This document shows, piece after piece, positions 1-10,890 of a DNA stretch of 64,000 bases. A program made the translations under genes and the position numbers. How positions within the stretch are numbered: the stretch's first letter is position 1; each line of letters opens with the position of its first letter. The notes under the pieces are model-generated. The model was given only the letters and a program-made list of their open reading frames with translations, ran no database searches and was not told the origin of the DNA. The DNA comes from Schizochytrium sp. TIO01 (Eukaryota > Sar > Bigyra > Thraustochytrida > Thraustochytriidae): the NCBI GenBank assembly GCA_004764695.1, contig SMSO01000037.1, forward strand, positions 790,247 to 854,246. The letters are read 5' to 3'.

Positions 1-583
1 TTTAAATTAAAATTAATACATAGGTCATTCATAGCCAGCTATTACTAACTAAGTGTAGAGGTCAGTAGTAGTCTGCTAAGAATTGTGAAAGCGACTCCGA
101 AGGAAAAAACCTGCACAAGCGGCCGATAGGGAACTAGCAAGAGTATGTGTATTATTATGCTATTTGGTGTCTCGCTGATAGATGCAATAACTGCATATAC
201 AGTGGTAGTACTCCTTCCCTTTCTTCTTTGCTATTTCTCTTTGTGCCTCTTGATTATGATTAGTACCTTGAAGGAGAAGTTGAATTGGTGTTATGACAGA
301 AGCTGAAGATGTCTGGCATTTGACAATCTGCGAGGACAGTAGACCTACGCAGCCCACTTTAATGCTGGTACAGCGCCTGTAGAGGATGCGAGAAAGAAGC
401 AAAGGAAGGCGTCCAAAAGGAAGAGCAAACAAGTTAACGAATGGGTAAAATCACTTTTTTAAAAGAAAGAAACAAAGGCATTCTTGGGAAGAGGGTTTTT
501 TCCCTTTCTTCCGAGTACCCGAAGGCTCCTACTGGAAGTGTAGGCACCCATAGACGGAGTTTGCTTTCGCTCACTCTCGTCAA

Positions 584-635
584 ATAACTCACTTGCGAGA
601 GCGTATAACTCACTTGCGAGAGCGTATAACTCACT
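584..635. repeat. 21-bp tandem repeat, about 2.5 copies
   Basis: The 21-base unit starting ataactcacttgcgag is present as two perfect copies (584-604 and 605-625), followed by a partial third copy. It is non-coding as far as I can tell. Confidence 0.9.
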
Positions 636-783
636 GACGACATGAATACTCCACTGTATACGGACAATATGCTCAACGTTAATGGCTCCAGTCTAAAATC
701 AAACAAAAGAAGCCTTTCTTTCTTACGATGCGCCGATTACTCCTTTGTTGAGAAGAGGAAGCCATGACGAAGACAGCTGCAGA

Positions 784-834
784 AGCTGCTCAAGATGATA
801 ATTAGCTGCTCAAGATGATAATTAGCTGCTCAAG
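784..834. repeat. 20-bp tandem repeat, about 2.5 copies
   Basis: The unit agctgctcaagatgataatt occurs at 784-803 and 804-823. The first 11 bases recur at 824-834. It is a simple local duplication without obvious function. Confidence 0.9.
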
Positions 835-1676
835 GATACCTGAGCAAGCACCCCTAGCTCAGGAGGAGATGTGAACAATAGGCCTGATGTGCCTTAAGTG
901 ATTCCTCGCGTTATGAAAACAGTAGGTGCCCTTACCCTAGGCAGAGGCCTAATTGTGGTACTAGGTCTGTCTGGTAGTATAGTAAAAGGAACATCAAGTA
1001 TTTTATAATCTAAAATCATTAATGATTAAGACGATGAGACTTTGCTTTGTTGGACGATCGCCGATGTAGAACTATGGGCGATTAAAGCATCTGACGTCAC
1101 GTTGAGAATGACAAAGTTCATCGTGCTGCACCTTGGTCTTGTAGAGGAAGTCCATCTGACCAGCTCGCATGTTTATTTTAACGTGTAAATCAAGGAGGGC
1201 CAGGCAGTGGAAGCTAAACAAATATGAGAATAATCAGGTACATCTCCCAGAATATATTCTGCTGAGGCGTGAACCATGCTAGGCATAAATGAAGTGCATT
1301 GCAGTAGTTTTGAAGACCACTCGGTAGCAAGAACTAACTAGCAAATGTAACCATCATGAAAGAACTGGGATCGTGAGTCATAGATCGTCGAAACGGTCAA
1401 CCGCATTTACAAGGGGGTTATTATACAATAATATACCAATTTTGAACACCGTTTAACATTTGTTAATATTCTCGATTTTACAACAATTAAGTATATAATC
1501 CCATATTGCTCCCCTCTATGATGATGTCTCAAGTTTTTACAAGGATGAAGCAATGTTGCATTGTCTAGAGAAAGCAAGCAATGTCAAATTGAGATCAGAG
1601 ACACAAGCGACGCAGGATCAAGACCTGCGCAGATCAGAGACGTTGAACGTGAACACGCGAAGATAGTGTTGGCATC

Positions 1677-4600
1677 ATGTCAGCCAAAATGTCACACGCG
1701 GAATGGCTCGAACGCAAGGAGCGAGATCTGGAGGATGAACGATACGCCAAAATGCTCGAGGACCGGAAACGCCAAGCCCGTGAAAACGCGAGAAAGGAAA
1801 ACAGCAAGAGGCAATTTGACGAATGGCTCAAGCATAAGGAAAGCTTTGAACGTGGAGTGCAATTATTATTTCAACTTGACGAGCAACGTTGTGTCGACCC
1901 AGATCAGTGGTTTGAAGTTGCGGTGGCTGTCAATGCTATTGATTGTCTTCGCGGGGTTTACAAAAAGGAGGGCTACGAAGGACTTCCATGTGACCGCAAT
2001 CCAGAAAATAATGTCAGTCGAGATGAACTCCGCAAACGCCGCACGCTCCAAGAAGAGTTTTATCGCTGGTCAAAAAATGCGGAACATGGCCACGAGTTCG
2101 AGAATGTCCCTATTGAAAACGCGCTTGCCAAAACATTTACATTAAACGCTCAAGAAAACATGAGCGAACATGCCGAACACCTTGAGCGAGATGGTGAGTA
2201 CATTATGCCAAGTCTCAAGTACGCAGCACCTAGGGCAAAGCAAGCAGCACACGATAAAAGGAACTTATACAATCCAGACACAGCCAAGTACAATAAAATT
2301 TACAATCGCCTTATTCAGTCTGAGTTTTTGCGAGCACAGAAAACGATGTACGAGCGTCTCGACAAAGCTACTGCCCGCCAAGAACTCAGTAACCTTCCTT
2401 TAGAGGCCGCTGAACGTCGTGTTCTCAGTGGTATGGGTCTCGCGAAGCTTGCCAAGTGGGTTGAGGAGGATGCTGTAGAGCGGGACTCAATTGCCGAAAA
2501 TCGCAAGCGTGAAGAGCGTCAAATCGCTAGCCAAAAGCATCTCAAATTTGTGGAACACAAAAACAAACTTCGCCTTCGCCTACCAGACAACAGTGATGAC
2601 GAACTACAAGATGTTGATGACCCTGAAACGTATGCAAAGATGAAGCGCGTGCTCTATGGGAACCCTGCAAATAAAGAAAATGGTCGCATGGATTTCAGCC
2701 GCTCCAAACCTAAATCGGTGCGTGGAAGGCGCCCATCAACAGCTGCTGCAAATAGCGTCGAAACTGCTACACGAGATGGCCTCGGAAAACAAAAGTACGT
2801 ATATGCATTGAATTACAAAGACCTTGAAAGTGCTCGCAGTACGCTTGCGAAAGAAGGTCATCTTTTTCGAGAAAATTTCCGTGATGAAGACGGTGATCTT
2901 TTAGTAGATGAATTCGAAGCTGCCAAGGAGGCGAAACCAAGCACACGGAAGCATCGAATTCGCGACCTGGTTAAGCAAAGAGAAGAAAAGGCAGCAGAAA
3001 CTTATCAGGAATGGGCTACTCAAAAGGATTTACGTTCACGTGCACTGGACTGTTTACAACATATTGATAAGCCAGGAAATATTGGTGAGGGAACTGCAAC
3101 TGATGAAACTCACTGGCGTTATGTTGGAGAACAGCTCAAGGCTGTTGATCAGACTTTGCTATCTGAGTTTATTAACTGGTCTGCAGGCTTCAAAACCGCA
3201 GCTCAATGTAAGGCAACATGGGAATCACTCCCCCCTAACGTCTGTGATACCTGCAATCCGTCCTCTACTGTGCACAACGTATTACTTAAGTTTCTCAACC
3301 GCCCTGGTATGAACTTTACAGATATTTTCGATTTTGCTGTTGAACGTGAAGTGCGTCGGATCATGGCAAGTGATGGTCGAGATCCTGATGAGGCAACACC
3401 AGAAGAGATAAAAAAGATAGAGGATTCCCTCGAATTGACCCCTAGACGATTCCAGCAAATGATGCAAGATGCAGGCATTCCGATTCAAGCTCATGAGGTG
3501 CGAATTCTCACGACACTTTTTGACAAAGATGGAAACAATAAGATCTCTCGAAAAGAGTTTCTAAGCTTCACAGGCTATGACCCGCGGCCTAGTGCTCGTG
3601 GAGATGCCGTTTTAAAGCTTCGAAATGGGGAATTCTGTTCGTGGGAATCATGCTGCCACGTAACAGGCCTTACAAGTGCATACGAGGTTAGACCAGCCCC
3701 CACAAAGCAAGACAAGGCTGGGGACAATGACGAGGAAGACTACTCACAAGATGAAGCATACACTACGGATCCTGACGCAGACGAGCTAGTGATTAAGGAT
3801 CTGCCTCTACTTCTTAGAAATGGAAAGGCAAAGCAGGGCTGGATTCGAATGCCTTTACCAGATTTAGAACGTCGCTCTCGCCGCCTGGTGCGCTCAGGGG
3901 ACCGTAAGCCTAGTGACTTTCGAAAACCTGTCCCATCCTCGTGTGAGCTTTCAAGGTGGACGAACCAAGACCGAATGACTGCCTTAGACGGGCTCGACAC
4001 TTTGTCCGAGGCCAATCGTGAAATTTCGAGGACTCTTGCACTTCAAACCCAGGGCGAATCTCCTCTTGCGCCAATCATTACCCTCGGGCCTGTACATAGC
4101 TTACCAGAGTCTGACCGGCAAAAAACACTAATCCTGCGTTGGAACCCTCGGGAGGGCAGCATGTTTCCAACATTTTATGTTTTAGAGACGTGTGGACGTG
4201 AAGGTAGCAAGACCCAACGACAACACGAATATAAAGAGTTGTATCGCGACCCACCATCTGCAGCGAGTGGGCAGAATCAAAAAGGAGAGTTTACAATGCG
4301 AAAACTCGAAGCTGGTGTTCGTTATTATTTTCGACTACGAGCCTTCAACGGTTACGGATCATCCCCCTTTACTTACGCATCTTTCACAACTGCACCTCTT
4401 GCACCTCCAGTTCCAATCATCAAAAGCCTTGCACCTACAACACTCACTCTAAGCTGGGGCGGTTCGGCACCTGAAACTAAGGCTCACTTAAGAGAATTAA
4501 GAGACGTGTTTCGGGGTCTTGATGTCACAAGCTCTGGCGAGATAGACCCAGAAAAATTTCTTGACACACTTGAGCAAGACTATTCACATCTATACCAAGC

Positions 4601-6876
4601 ACTTGAGACAATGGGCGCCCCGAGTTTTCCTGGTTCAAACATTGTTGGACTGATCGAAAGTCTCTTTAACAGCAAATCCCAGCTACTCAAATGGACAGAC
4701 CTAAAAGAGTGGATGCGAAAATCGTCCCATGCGAAAGGAGGATCATCGTTGCCATCGTCCTCCTTATCACCACGATCCTCGTCCAGTTTTAACAATCCGA
4801 AGGTAAGAGGAATTACCTATGTTCTTTGTCGCTGCATTGCCGATGAAGAAGTTGATTTTCGTCGCGAAGGTGCTGTGTCTTCAAAGCGTTCTGAAGATGA
4901 TACTATTGTCTCTGTTCTACGAGGATCAAGCTGGTATGCTGACAAGTCTGTAGCAAGCTTTTCGACGGAAGAGGCATCTAGCTCAGACGCACAAGCAATT
5001 GCAGAACGCTTGGACATCCCCAAGCCCTACCTTGTAGAGATGCCAATGCCGTCCCGGGACGCTCAAGAGAAACCTGCTCTTAAGGTTGTAATTATGAAGC
5101 GCCGAAAGCGACGCCAGGGTGGAACCCCAGATGAAGGAGACAGTTCAAATTCATTGTCGCACATTGGCCAGCTCTTGGAGCCAATTACTCATCTCGAAGT
5201 TTTCGAGGTCATGTATTTTGGATCTGAGCCGCGTTGTGTGCTTACTGGCCTGAACCCTGGAGGCGCATATCAGTTCCGAGTTTTTGCCATTAGTAACCCC
5301 CCAAAGGATGGCGCGGACCTTTCTTTATCGGCCGGAGATGTGTCTCAAAGTACTGTAACGAGTCGCATGAGCGCTGCCTTAGTTGTCAATATGCCCGCTG
5401 TTGCACCTCCGCCTCCTCGGATTGTAAATGGGATTTCAACAGACAGTGTTTTTCTACAGTGGACTAAACCTGATCTTGATATGCTCAATCGCAAGTCTCG
5501 GGCGAAAGAGTCACTTAATGCAAAAAAGGATAATTGGAATCGCGTTGTAGGTGAATGGGCTAAGGACCCAACTTCAGAATCCAAAGGTGGTGTATCCGAC
5601 TCGACACTGCGAAAAACTTTTATGCGCTACGACAAGAATGCTGATGGTACAATGGACGCGGAGGAACTCGCAGAGTTGTTCATGGATCTTGGTTTGCGTG
5701 CCTCAGGACCCTCTTTTGTGGAGGCCTTGAATGATCTTGATGTAAACAAAGACGGTGTAGTTTCGTATACTGAGTTTGCAAACTGGTGGCAGCAATCAGC
5801 AATGAACTTTGTCCTTTTACACAAAGAGCAACCCAGCCAAGATTCTCAAATTGATGCTGCCAAGGCTAGTTGGCATGTTGTCTACCGTGGAACAAAGACA
5901 GAGGCCCAAATTACAGGTTTGGCACCTAACACAAGACACATATTCACGCTTCAGTGTGAGCTTCAACGTGCCATGTCAAGTACCTCCACAGAGGTTCTCG
6001 TTTTTACTGCTCCAGAGACGCCAAGACAACCCGTGGTGATTGAGGCAGGTCCCCGTCACATGCGAGTTAAGTGGTACCCAGGTGTTGGAGGAGCTCATCG
6101 CTACGTGCTTGAGGCAATGCTTATTGAGAGATTACCTTTGGACCAGGCGCCTGCTACAACATCGGGCACCTTACCAAAGTCCAAGAAGCGCGGACCTGTT
6201 CCTGCATCTGAGCGTCAATGGGTGAGCGTTTATGAGGGTAAGGACACGCTTGCCCTAGTTTCAGACCTTGAAAATTTGTGCTGTATATCGATTAAGGGTG
6301 AAAGCCTTAAACTCGGAAAAGATCGAATCTTCACCGTCATTGCCTGCGCAGTTCGCAACAACAACTGCTCGGGACAAGGTTGAGCGTCGGTCATCCCAAG
6401 CAAACGCTGCAAAATATTTCAATATTGAATGCACTGGCGACATTGTTGCAGGTGATACAATTCTGTTTACCGAGCGAGTCTTTGCGTCTCCGAATGAGGA
6501 GTTAGGTACCAAGAAGGGGCGCCGCACTTCAAGGAATCCTTTGCAACGAACAATGTCAGGCGTTTCTCTTTCTCAGCAAAGTGTATCTTCACTTGAAGGA
6601 GGTAGCAATCAAGGATCCCGAGGGGTTTTCCTTTCTGAACGTACCGTAGCTGCACGAATTCAAAGCACTCGCCAAAGAAAATCGAGAGAGCTTATTATGG
6701 AAGTGCTTTGGTCCAGCATGTCCGTCAAATCTGTTCCAGAAAAGTATCATCTAAAAGAGTGCTCTCGTATTACTCGGAGTGAGCACGAGATTTTTAAATT
6801 TGAGACTTTTCGTGCTGCTTGGGCTCAGGAAAATTCACGTTGGAGCTTTCAAGATGAGCTTGAAGCAGTGCAGTAA
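1677..6876 (+). CDS. Giant EF-hand / fibronectin-III repeat protein, frame broken near 6270
   Basis: The frame from the ATG at 1677 runs 1568 codons to 6383. A second frame then carries the natural continuation to 6876, so the ancestral product was about 1730 residues. The N-terminal 60 residues are a highly charged coiled coil. An EF-hand loop of DKDGNNKISRKEF type lies near residue 615. FN3-like segments occupy about 800-905, 905-930 plus 1040-1240, 1240-1265 plus 1380-1440, and 1445 to the break. EF-hand segments near 948 and an EF-hand pair near 1319 and 1353 lie inside FN3-like stretches. No transmembrane segment or signal peptide is visible, so it is probably cytosolic. Calcium-responsive, cytoskeletal or ciliary scaffolding is inference from the architecture. 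In the last FN3 domain the frame switches at an AAAA run near 6271. The residues after the switch (YRLRVKALNS) match the end of an FN3 fold, while those in the original frame do not. This is either an assembly indel or a real mutation. Confidence 0.8.
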
Positions 6877-7631
6877 TGACTAATGCTGCTGCAGAAGGAA
6901 AGAGAAAACTAAACGCAAAAATTATGTTATATTATTTTTTGTTGTGATTTTTAGTCCTAATGTCTATAAGTCTAATCTTTGTTTTTATTTTATCTTGCAT
7001 AAACAGGATTAAACACGTTTAAACTGTTTTCAGCGTACCTTACTTACTAAGGATGTACGAATCAACGAAATGAATGTCCGGCAACAATTCCTAGATCCAA
7101 TTTTTTCATTTCAGACTTTCTTTAAGAGGATGAAGATCAAATATTAATAAATGTGGGTCTATATAAGTTATCATGTCAAATTGAAAGATGGTTTTTTGTT
7201 TTTTTGTTTTTATTAAATATGAATTTCTTGTTGTTCATAGCATCATTTTTTTTTTTAAACAGCAGAAGGGAAGGCGTTGCTACCCTGTATTGCAAGCCTT
7301 CGAAAGGTCTTCTCAGCATATATGTTCCATGATACTGATTAACTCGGGACCTGCAGTGGTAGCCCACACCACCTGGTGGGCAGATACTTCAGTCGTTTTT
7401 CCTTTAATCATCATCAACGGAAACCTCTCATTTGACTAATAAGTACACACATTTTCTCAATAGAACAGTAGCATGGGTCGTCACCATGAATTGAGGATAA
7501 TGGTTCTGCTTAATTGTGTCATGAATGATAGATTGTCACAAGGCTCGAAGGAGCGAAAAACAATGCATGTATCTGCAGCTCGTTGTTAAAACACGTGGCG
7601 AAGAGTTTCCGAACCGAGGTTGTCCGGGACG
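6877..7631. other. Intergenic region between two plus-strand genes
   Basis: This is AT-rich sequence with T-runs and A-runs, for example around 7190-7260. No coding frame with domain character is present. It should contain the 3' end of the upstream gene and the promoter of the gene at 7632. Confidence 0.5.
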
Positions 7632-8840
7632 ATGAGCTCACTACAAATTGACGTACCTGAGTGTACTCGTGATGGCGTGCTTAAGAAATCTTGGAAATAT
7701 TATCGCAGAACAGGTGCAATCTGGACGGACCCATACCATATGCCAGTAGAGCAACGCCGCTTTTCTGAACGTCCAGATCTCGATGCTAAGTACGAGGAGC
7801 ATTTACGGAAAACCAAGAACCAGGAAGATGCTAAAGAGCGGAAACGTAAGGAGGAGATCAAGCTTCGCAACAAGAAAATCAGAACACGACTTCACTTGCG
7901 ACAAGCGGAGAACGCATCAAAGTATGGCTGGCCTGAAATTCAGCATGCTAATGAAATTGAGCATAAGCGAGCAGCAAAAGCTCGTGCGACGGTGGAAAGT
8001 AAAATGGAGCGTCGCCATACACATGTTCATAAACTGAAATCCCACGACTTCTACCGTCGAGAAGGTTTTTTATGGAGCGATATGACGCATGTGCCTCATG
8101 ATCGTTTGCACCTTGTTCTTGATCACCGCATTGTAGAAAAGGATAAGCTTGCTCTTGAGCTTATCGATAAACGTCTTGAAGAGGAAAACTTAAGGCAATT
8201 TGAGCGAGCGCAGTCTGCGCAGGGTAGAGCTGACAAGATTCGGCGCGAATTTCGGGCTCAGCTGGTAGCGAATGATAGACGAGCTACACATATTGGCCTA
8301 CGCTGCCCACAGCGTACCGTAATGGATATCCCGCCAGGTCACGTTAAGGATCAGAACCGAGTCGTGCCTCGACTCCTGAGTCGCTCTCAAAAAGGTGCTC
8401 TGGTTTCAGATAAGAGCGGACTATTACATATTGACCATGCTGCCTCGCAGCGTCTGGAGCACTTTCGATCGATGATGTCAATTTCAACCAATCAGAAACA
8501 ACGTCCCCAATCGGCAAGCGAAATCCGACCAAGGGCCCACTCTGTGCCAGGGAATGCAGAAGAAAGTGTCCTGACAAGCAGGCGTGTAATGTTTGCCTCG
8601 ATTGCGTCATTGGCAAGTGGAGATGACTCCATAGGATTTGGGGAGGAGGAGGGAGATCAAGAGATTGCCGCACCGTCTTCTGCTCGGTCAAGTTCTGCGT
8701 CAACTGTACCGGCATGCATATGCGTATCCCTGTCAGATCCGGAAGTGGTCTTGCAGGAGCTGGACGAGTTTGAAGCAAGGCTAGAGATCCTTGAGGAAGA
8801 AGAGAAACATAAAACGGGGAAACCTTTTTGGATGATGTAA
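7632..8840 (+). CDS. Charged coiled-coil protein with a duplicated W-[ST]-D-x-x-H-x-P motif
   Basis: The product is 402 residues from the ATG at 7632; an in-frame TTG lies four codons upstream. I do not recognise the family. It is rich in Arg, Lys and Glu, with long helical stretches near residues 45-130 and 165-225, and ends in an acidic Ser-rich region and a short Glu-rich helix. Two segments resemble each other: YRRTGAIWTDPYHMP near residue 25 and FYRREGFLWSDMTHVP near residue 137. That implies an internal duplication of a motif followed by a helix. There is no signal peptide or membrane segment. It lies 755 bases downstream of, and in the same direction as, the EF-hand/FN3 gene, which also has a charged helical N terminus. 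Axonemal or microtubule association is a guess from composition. Confidence 0.75.
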   Translation: MSSLQIDVPECTRDGVLKKSWKYYRRTGAIWTDPYHMPVEQRRFSERPDLDAKYEEHLRKTKNQEDAKERKRKEEIKLRNKKIRTRLHLRQAENASKYGWPEIQHANEIEHKRAAKARATVESKMERRHTHVHKLKSHDFYRREGFLWSDMTHVPHDRLHLVLDHRIVEKDKLALELIDKRLEEENLRQFERAQSAQGRADKIRREFRAQLVANDRRATHIGLRCPQRTVMDIPPGHVKDQNRVVPRLLSRSQKGALVSDKSGLLHIDHAASQRLEHFRSMMSISTNQKQRPQSASEIRPRAHSVPGNAEESVLTSRRVMFASIASLASGDDSIGFGEEEGDQEIAAPSSARSSSASTVPACICVSLSDPEVVLQELDEFEARLEILEEEEKHKTGKPFWMM

Positions 8841-9052
8841 AGTAGATTTCAGAAACGATAAAGCAAACATAATGCGAGCGTTCTGATGCAGCACTCTTTC
8901 GCGCCTTGGATACGAGAAGAACGCCAAGTCGCCTTGTCGTCAAAGCGATTCATTTTTTGGATAGGGGTGTAATGAGCGAGACCCGGCAGACATAGTTGCC
9001 ACCACTTGGGCACCGCCGAATCTTGTATAAGGAGAGAGAAGGAGTGATTAAC

Positions 9053-9409
9053 TTAGGCACCGTGGACGACGATGTGGGACTTGTCAATAATCTCCTCGTC
9101 AACGAGGAACTTGACGACACCCTGACGGTGGTCACCTTGCAACTGAATAATCTCACCAAAGTCATCATCGTTAACAACGGCACCGTTGCACTTGAAGGAC
9201 TTCTTCAAGGCCTTGCAGATGCGCTTCAAGTCAAGGTCGTCAGCGAGACCGGTAATAGTGAGAATACACTTCCGTCGGCTACGCTGCTGGAGACGAATGT
9301 GGACCTTCTCAACGTTCTGGGTACCACCCTGTGCCTCCGCGAAGGCATCACGCTTGTCCAAGTTGGACACATCAAAGTTCATAAAGTCTTCATTGTCGTC
9401 ACCCGACAT
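9053..9409 (-). CDS. EIF1: Translation initiation factor eIF1 (SUI1 family)
   Basis: eIF1 binds the 40S ribosomal subunit and enforces AUG selection during scanning. From the ATG at 9409 the product is 118 residues, close to the usual 108-113. Family signatures are plain: IHIRxQQR near the start of the fold, then LDLKRICKALKKSFKCNG, GEIIQLQGDHR and a C-terminal VVHG. A further in-frame ATG at 9448 would add 13 residues (MHSFLPSYKTPAK). I prefer 9409 because eIF1 proteins normally begin with a short acidic tail, as here (MSGDDNEDF), and because its context GCCAAGATG is favourable. The gene is convergent with the coiled-coil gene ending at 8840, leaving a 212-base spacer. Confidence 0.97.
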   Translation of the reverse strand: MSGDDNEDFMNFDVSNLDKRDAFAEAQGGTQNVEKVHIRLQQRSRRKCILTITGLADDLDLKRICKALKKSFKCNGAVVNDDDFGEIIQLQGDHRQGVVKFLVDEEIIDKSHIVVHGA

Positions 9410-9906
9410 CTTGGCTGGTGTTTTATAGCTCGGAAGGAAACTGTGCATGCAAACGAATTAAGGATTTACCCACCACAAAATAAACAAACACAGTTGAGAA
9501 GAAATCGGTATAAGGCGCACGATATCAGAGAGAGGTTACCCAGAAATTTGAAGCCCGGTATTGTGGATATATTAAGTGAGAGAAGGCGAGAGTTTGAATA
9601 AGTATAAGAATTATGATAACCATGTTCCGGAAGTGAGTCCGAATCCAATGCCCGCATTTTCCAGTGTGTATAAGTTATCCATTCGCGTAGCAAAGCGAGC
9701 CACCGCAGAGTAGTATCAAATGTGCAGCAGATTAAGAGTGTAGCAATTAAGTCCGTAAGTCAGTCAGTTAGTTAGTTGGCCATTTTCAAAATATAAATCG
9801 CAAATCCTGCATCCGAATTCGCCCCAATACAATGTTTTTTCGTCGGCCTCCTCCCTCTTCGTGTCCTTGCTCGAAACTCCAAACAGAAATTACTAGGCTT
9901 AATCCC

Positions 9907-9964
9907 CATCTCCGAAGGATAGTCAGAAGGAAAGTCATCTCCGAAGGATAGTCAGAAGGAAAGT
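9907..9964. repeat. Perfect 29-bp tandem duplication
   Basis: The 29-base unit beginning catctccgaaggatagtcag occurs at 9907-9935 and again at 9936-9964 without a mismatch. Confidence 0.95.
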
Positions 9965-10089
9965 CCCGATGTCATATTGATATCGACAGCAACAAGATAA
10001 TAAGAAACAATATACATAACGCGAAGAGCGCCAAGACACCAAAGAAGAAGATAAAGACCAGACCGAAGGAGCAGCGGAAGCTATGCTGA

Positions 10090-10344
10090 GAAGCACCGAG
10101 AGCAGCCTGCGACCACCATGATCAAAGCATAGGACTGCCAAAAGAGCAACCTGAGAGTGACGAAGAGGATGAAGAAAATGAGAAAGTTAAGGCACCGAAA
10201 GAGAGGCGCAGGCTGGCCGCTCGATTGGTCAACCTATCGGCCGCAACCACGAGCGGCGGTACAGATTCAAGGGCGAGTGCGACGAAGCAGTGCGGTCCTC
10301 TCCATTATAGAGCGGCGAGACGACGTACCTGAGCAGTGGCGACG
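10090..10344 (+). pseudogene. Possible fragment of a charged-protein coding sequence
   Basis: The forward frame opening after a TGA at 10087 has no ATG. It reads through an acidic/basic segment (ESDEEDEENEKVKAPKERRR) followed by Ala/Ser-rich sequence. A Lys-rich stretch in the same frame precedes the TGA. GC content and residue pattern resemble a nuclear low-complexity protein rather than spacer. It could be an unspliced exon or a decayed gene. No family is recognised. Confidence 0.25.
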
Positions 10345-10890
10345 CTGGCGGGAGAGTGGTTGAGTGAATATGTATGTACGTATGGATGTTGTAGGGCTCT
10401 GCGTTGGTTGAGACGCCTCCAAGCCGTCGATCGAGACTCCCAGAGTAACCCCCACTAAGGCCTTTTTTTAGGCCTTTATTAGATAAAATGGGTTGCGCAG
10501 GATCGCGAGAGTGGGACTCGGACATTGCAGGCTGGACTTTGGTCACATGATGCTACATAAAGGCCATTATGAATTATGGTTGTATATTTTAATTAATTTT
10601 TTTGAAGTATATGCATGTGTTTAATTTGATCAGATAGTGCAAAGTGGAAGATACGACAAGGCTTGCTTCTGTAAATTATGGGCAATCTGACATGATTTTG
10701 ACCATCGTGTCAAGGAGCTGGAACATAACTGCCCTCACTTGTTTAACACTCTTTCTTTCTTTATAGTTTATGATTAAATACGTGTGACGGGTTTTAAAGA
10801 AAATCCAACCAAAGGGGTAAACGGTATTCGAAAAAAGCTAGTGATTAAAATATTAAGTTGTTAGAGGTACACAGGAGGATACCATAATCT

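Larger units (their letters stand above)
1..1676. other. Intergenic region upstream of the FN3/EF-hand gene
   Basis: I see no supportable gene here. The short open frames are AT-rich, mostly begin at non-ATG codons and lack any recognisable domain. The stretch holds two short tandem repeats, listed separately. The last 200 bases, which are AT-rich and then purine-rich, presumably contain the promoter and leader of the gene starting at 1677. Confidence 0.5.
9410..10890. other. Intergenic region with a possible coding remnant
   Basis: The first part is AT-rich and includes the eIF1 promoter, read leftward. It contains a perfect 29-bp duplication (9907-9964) and a GC-richer block at about 9985-10370 with protein-like composition but no intact gene. 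A short inverted repeat, AAGGCCT and AGGCCTT separated by a T-run, lies at about 10459-10480. The rest, to 10890, is AT-rich and apparently non-coding. Confidence 0.45.

Noticed and set aside
434-706. A 90-codon minus-strand frame with repeated SYTLSQV residues.
   Set aside because: The residue repeat is only a translation of the 21-bp tandem DNA repeat.
6237-6263. GTAAGG...TTTCAG as a 27-base intron in the FN3 gene.
   Set aside because: Its length is a multiple of three, it would not fix the frame, and the residues it encodes fit the FN3 pattern.
8344-8943. A 199-codon minus-strand frame overlapping the coiled-coil gene.
   Set aside because: It is antisense to a better-supported coding region and has no domain or plausible start.
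9001-9601. A 201-codon plus-strand frame antisense to eIF1.
   Set aside because: eIF1 on the minus strand is unmistakable; the other frame is its shadow.
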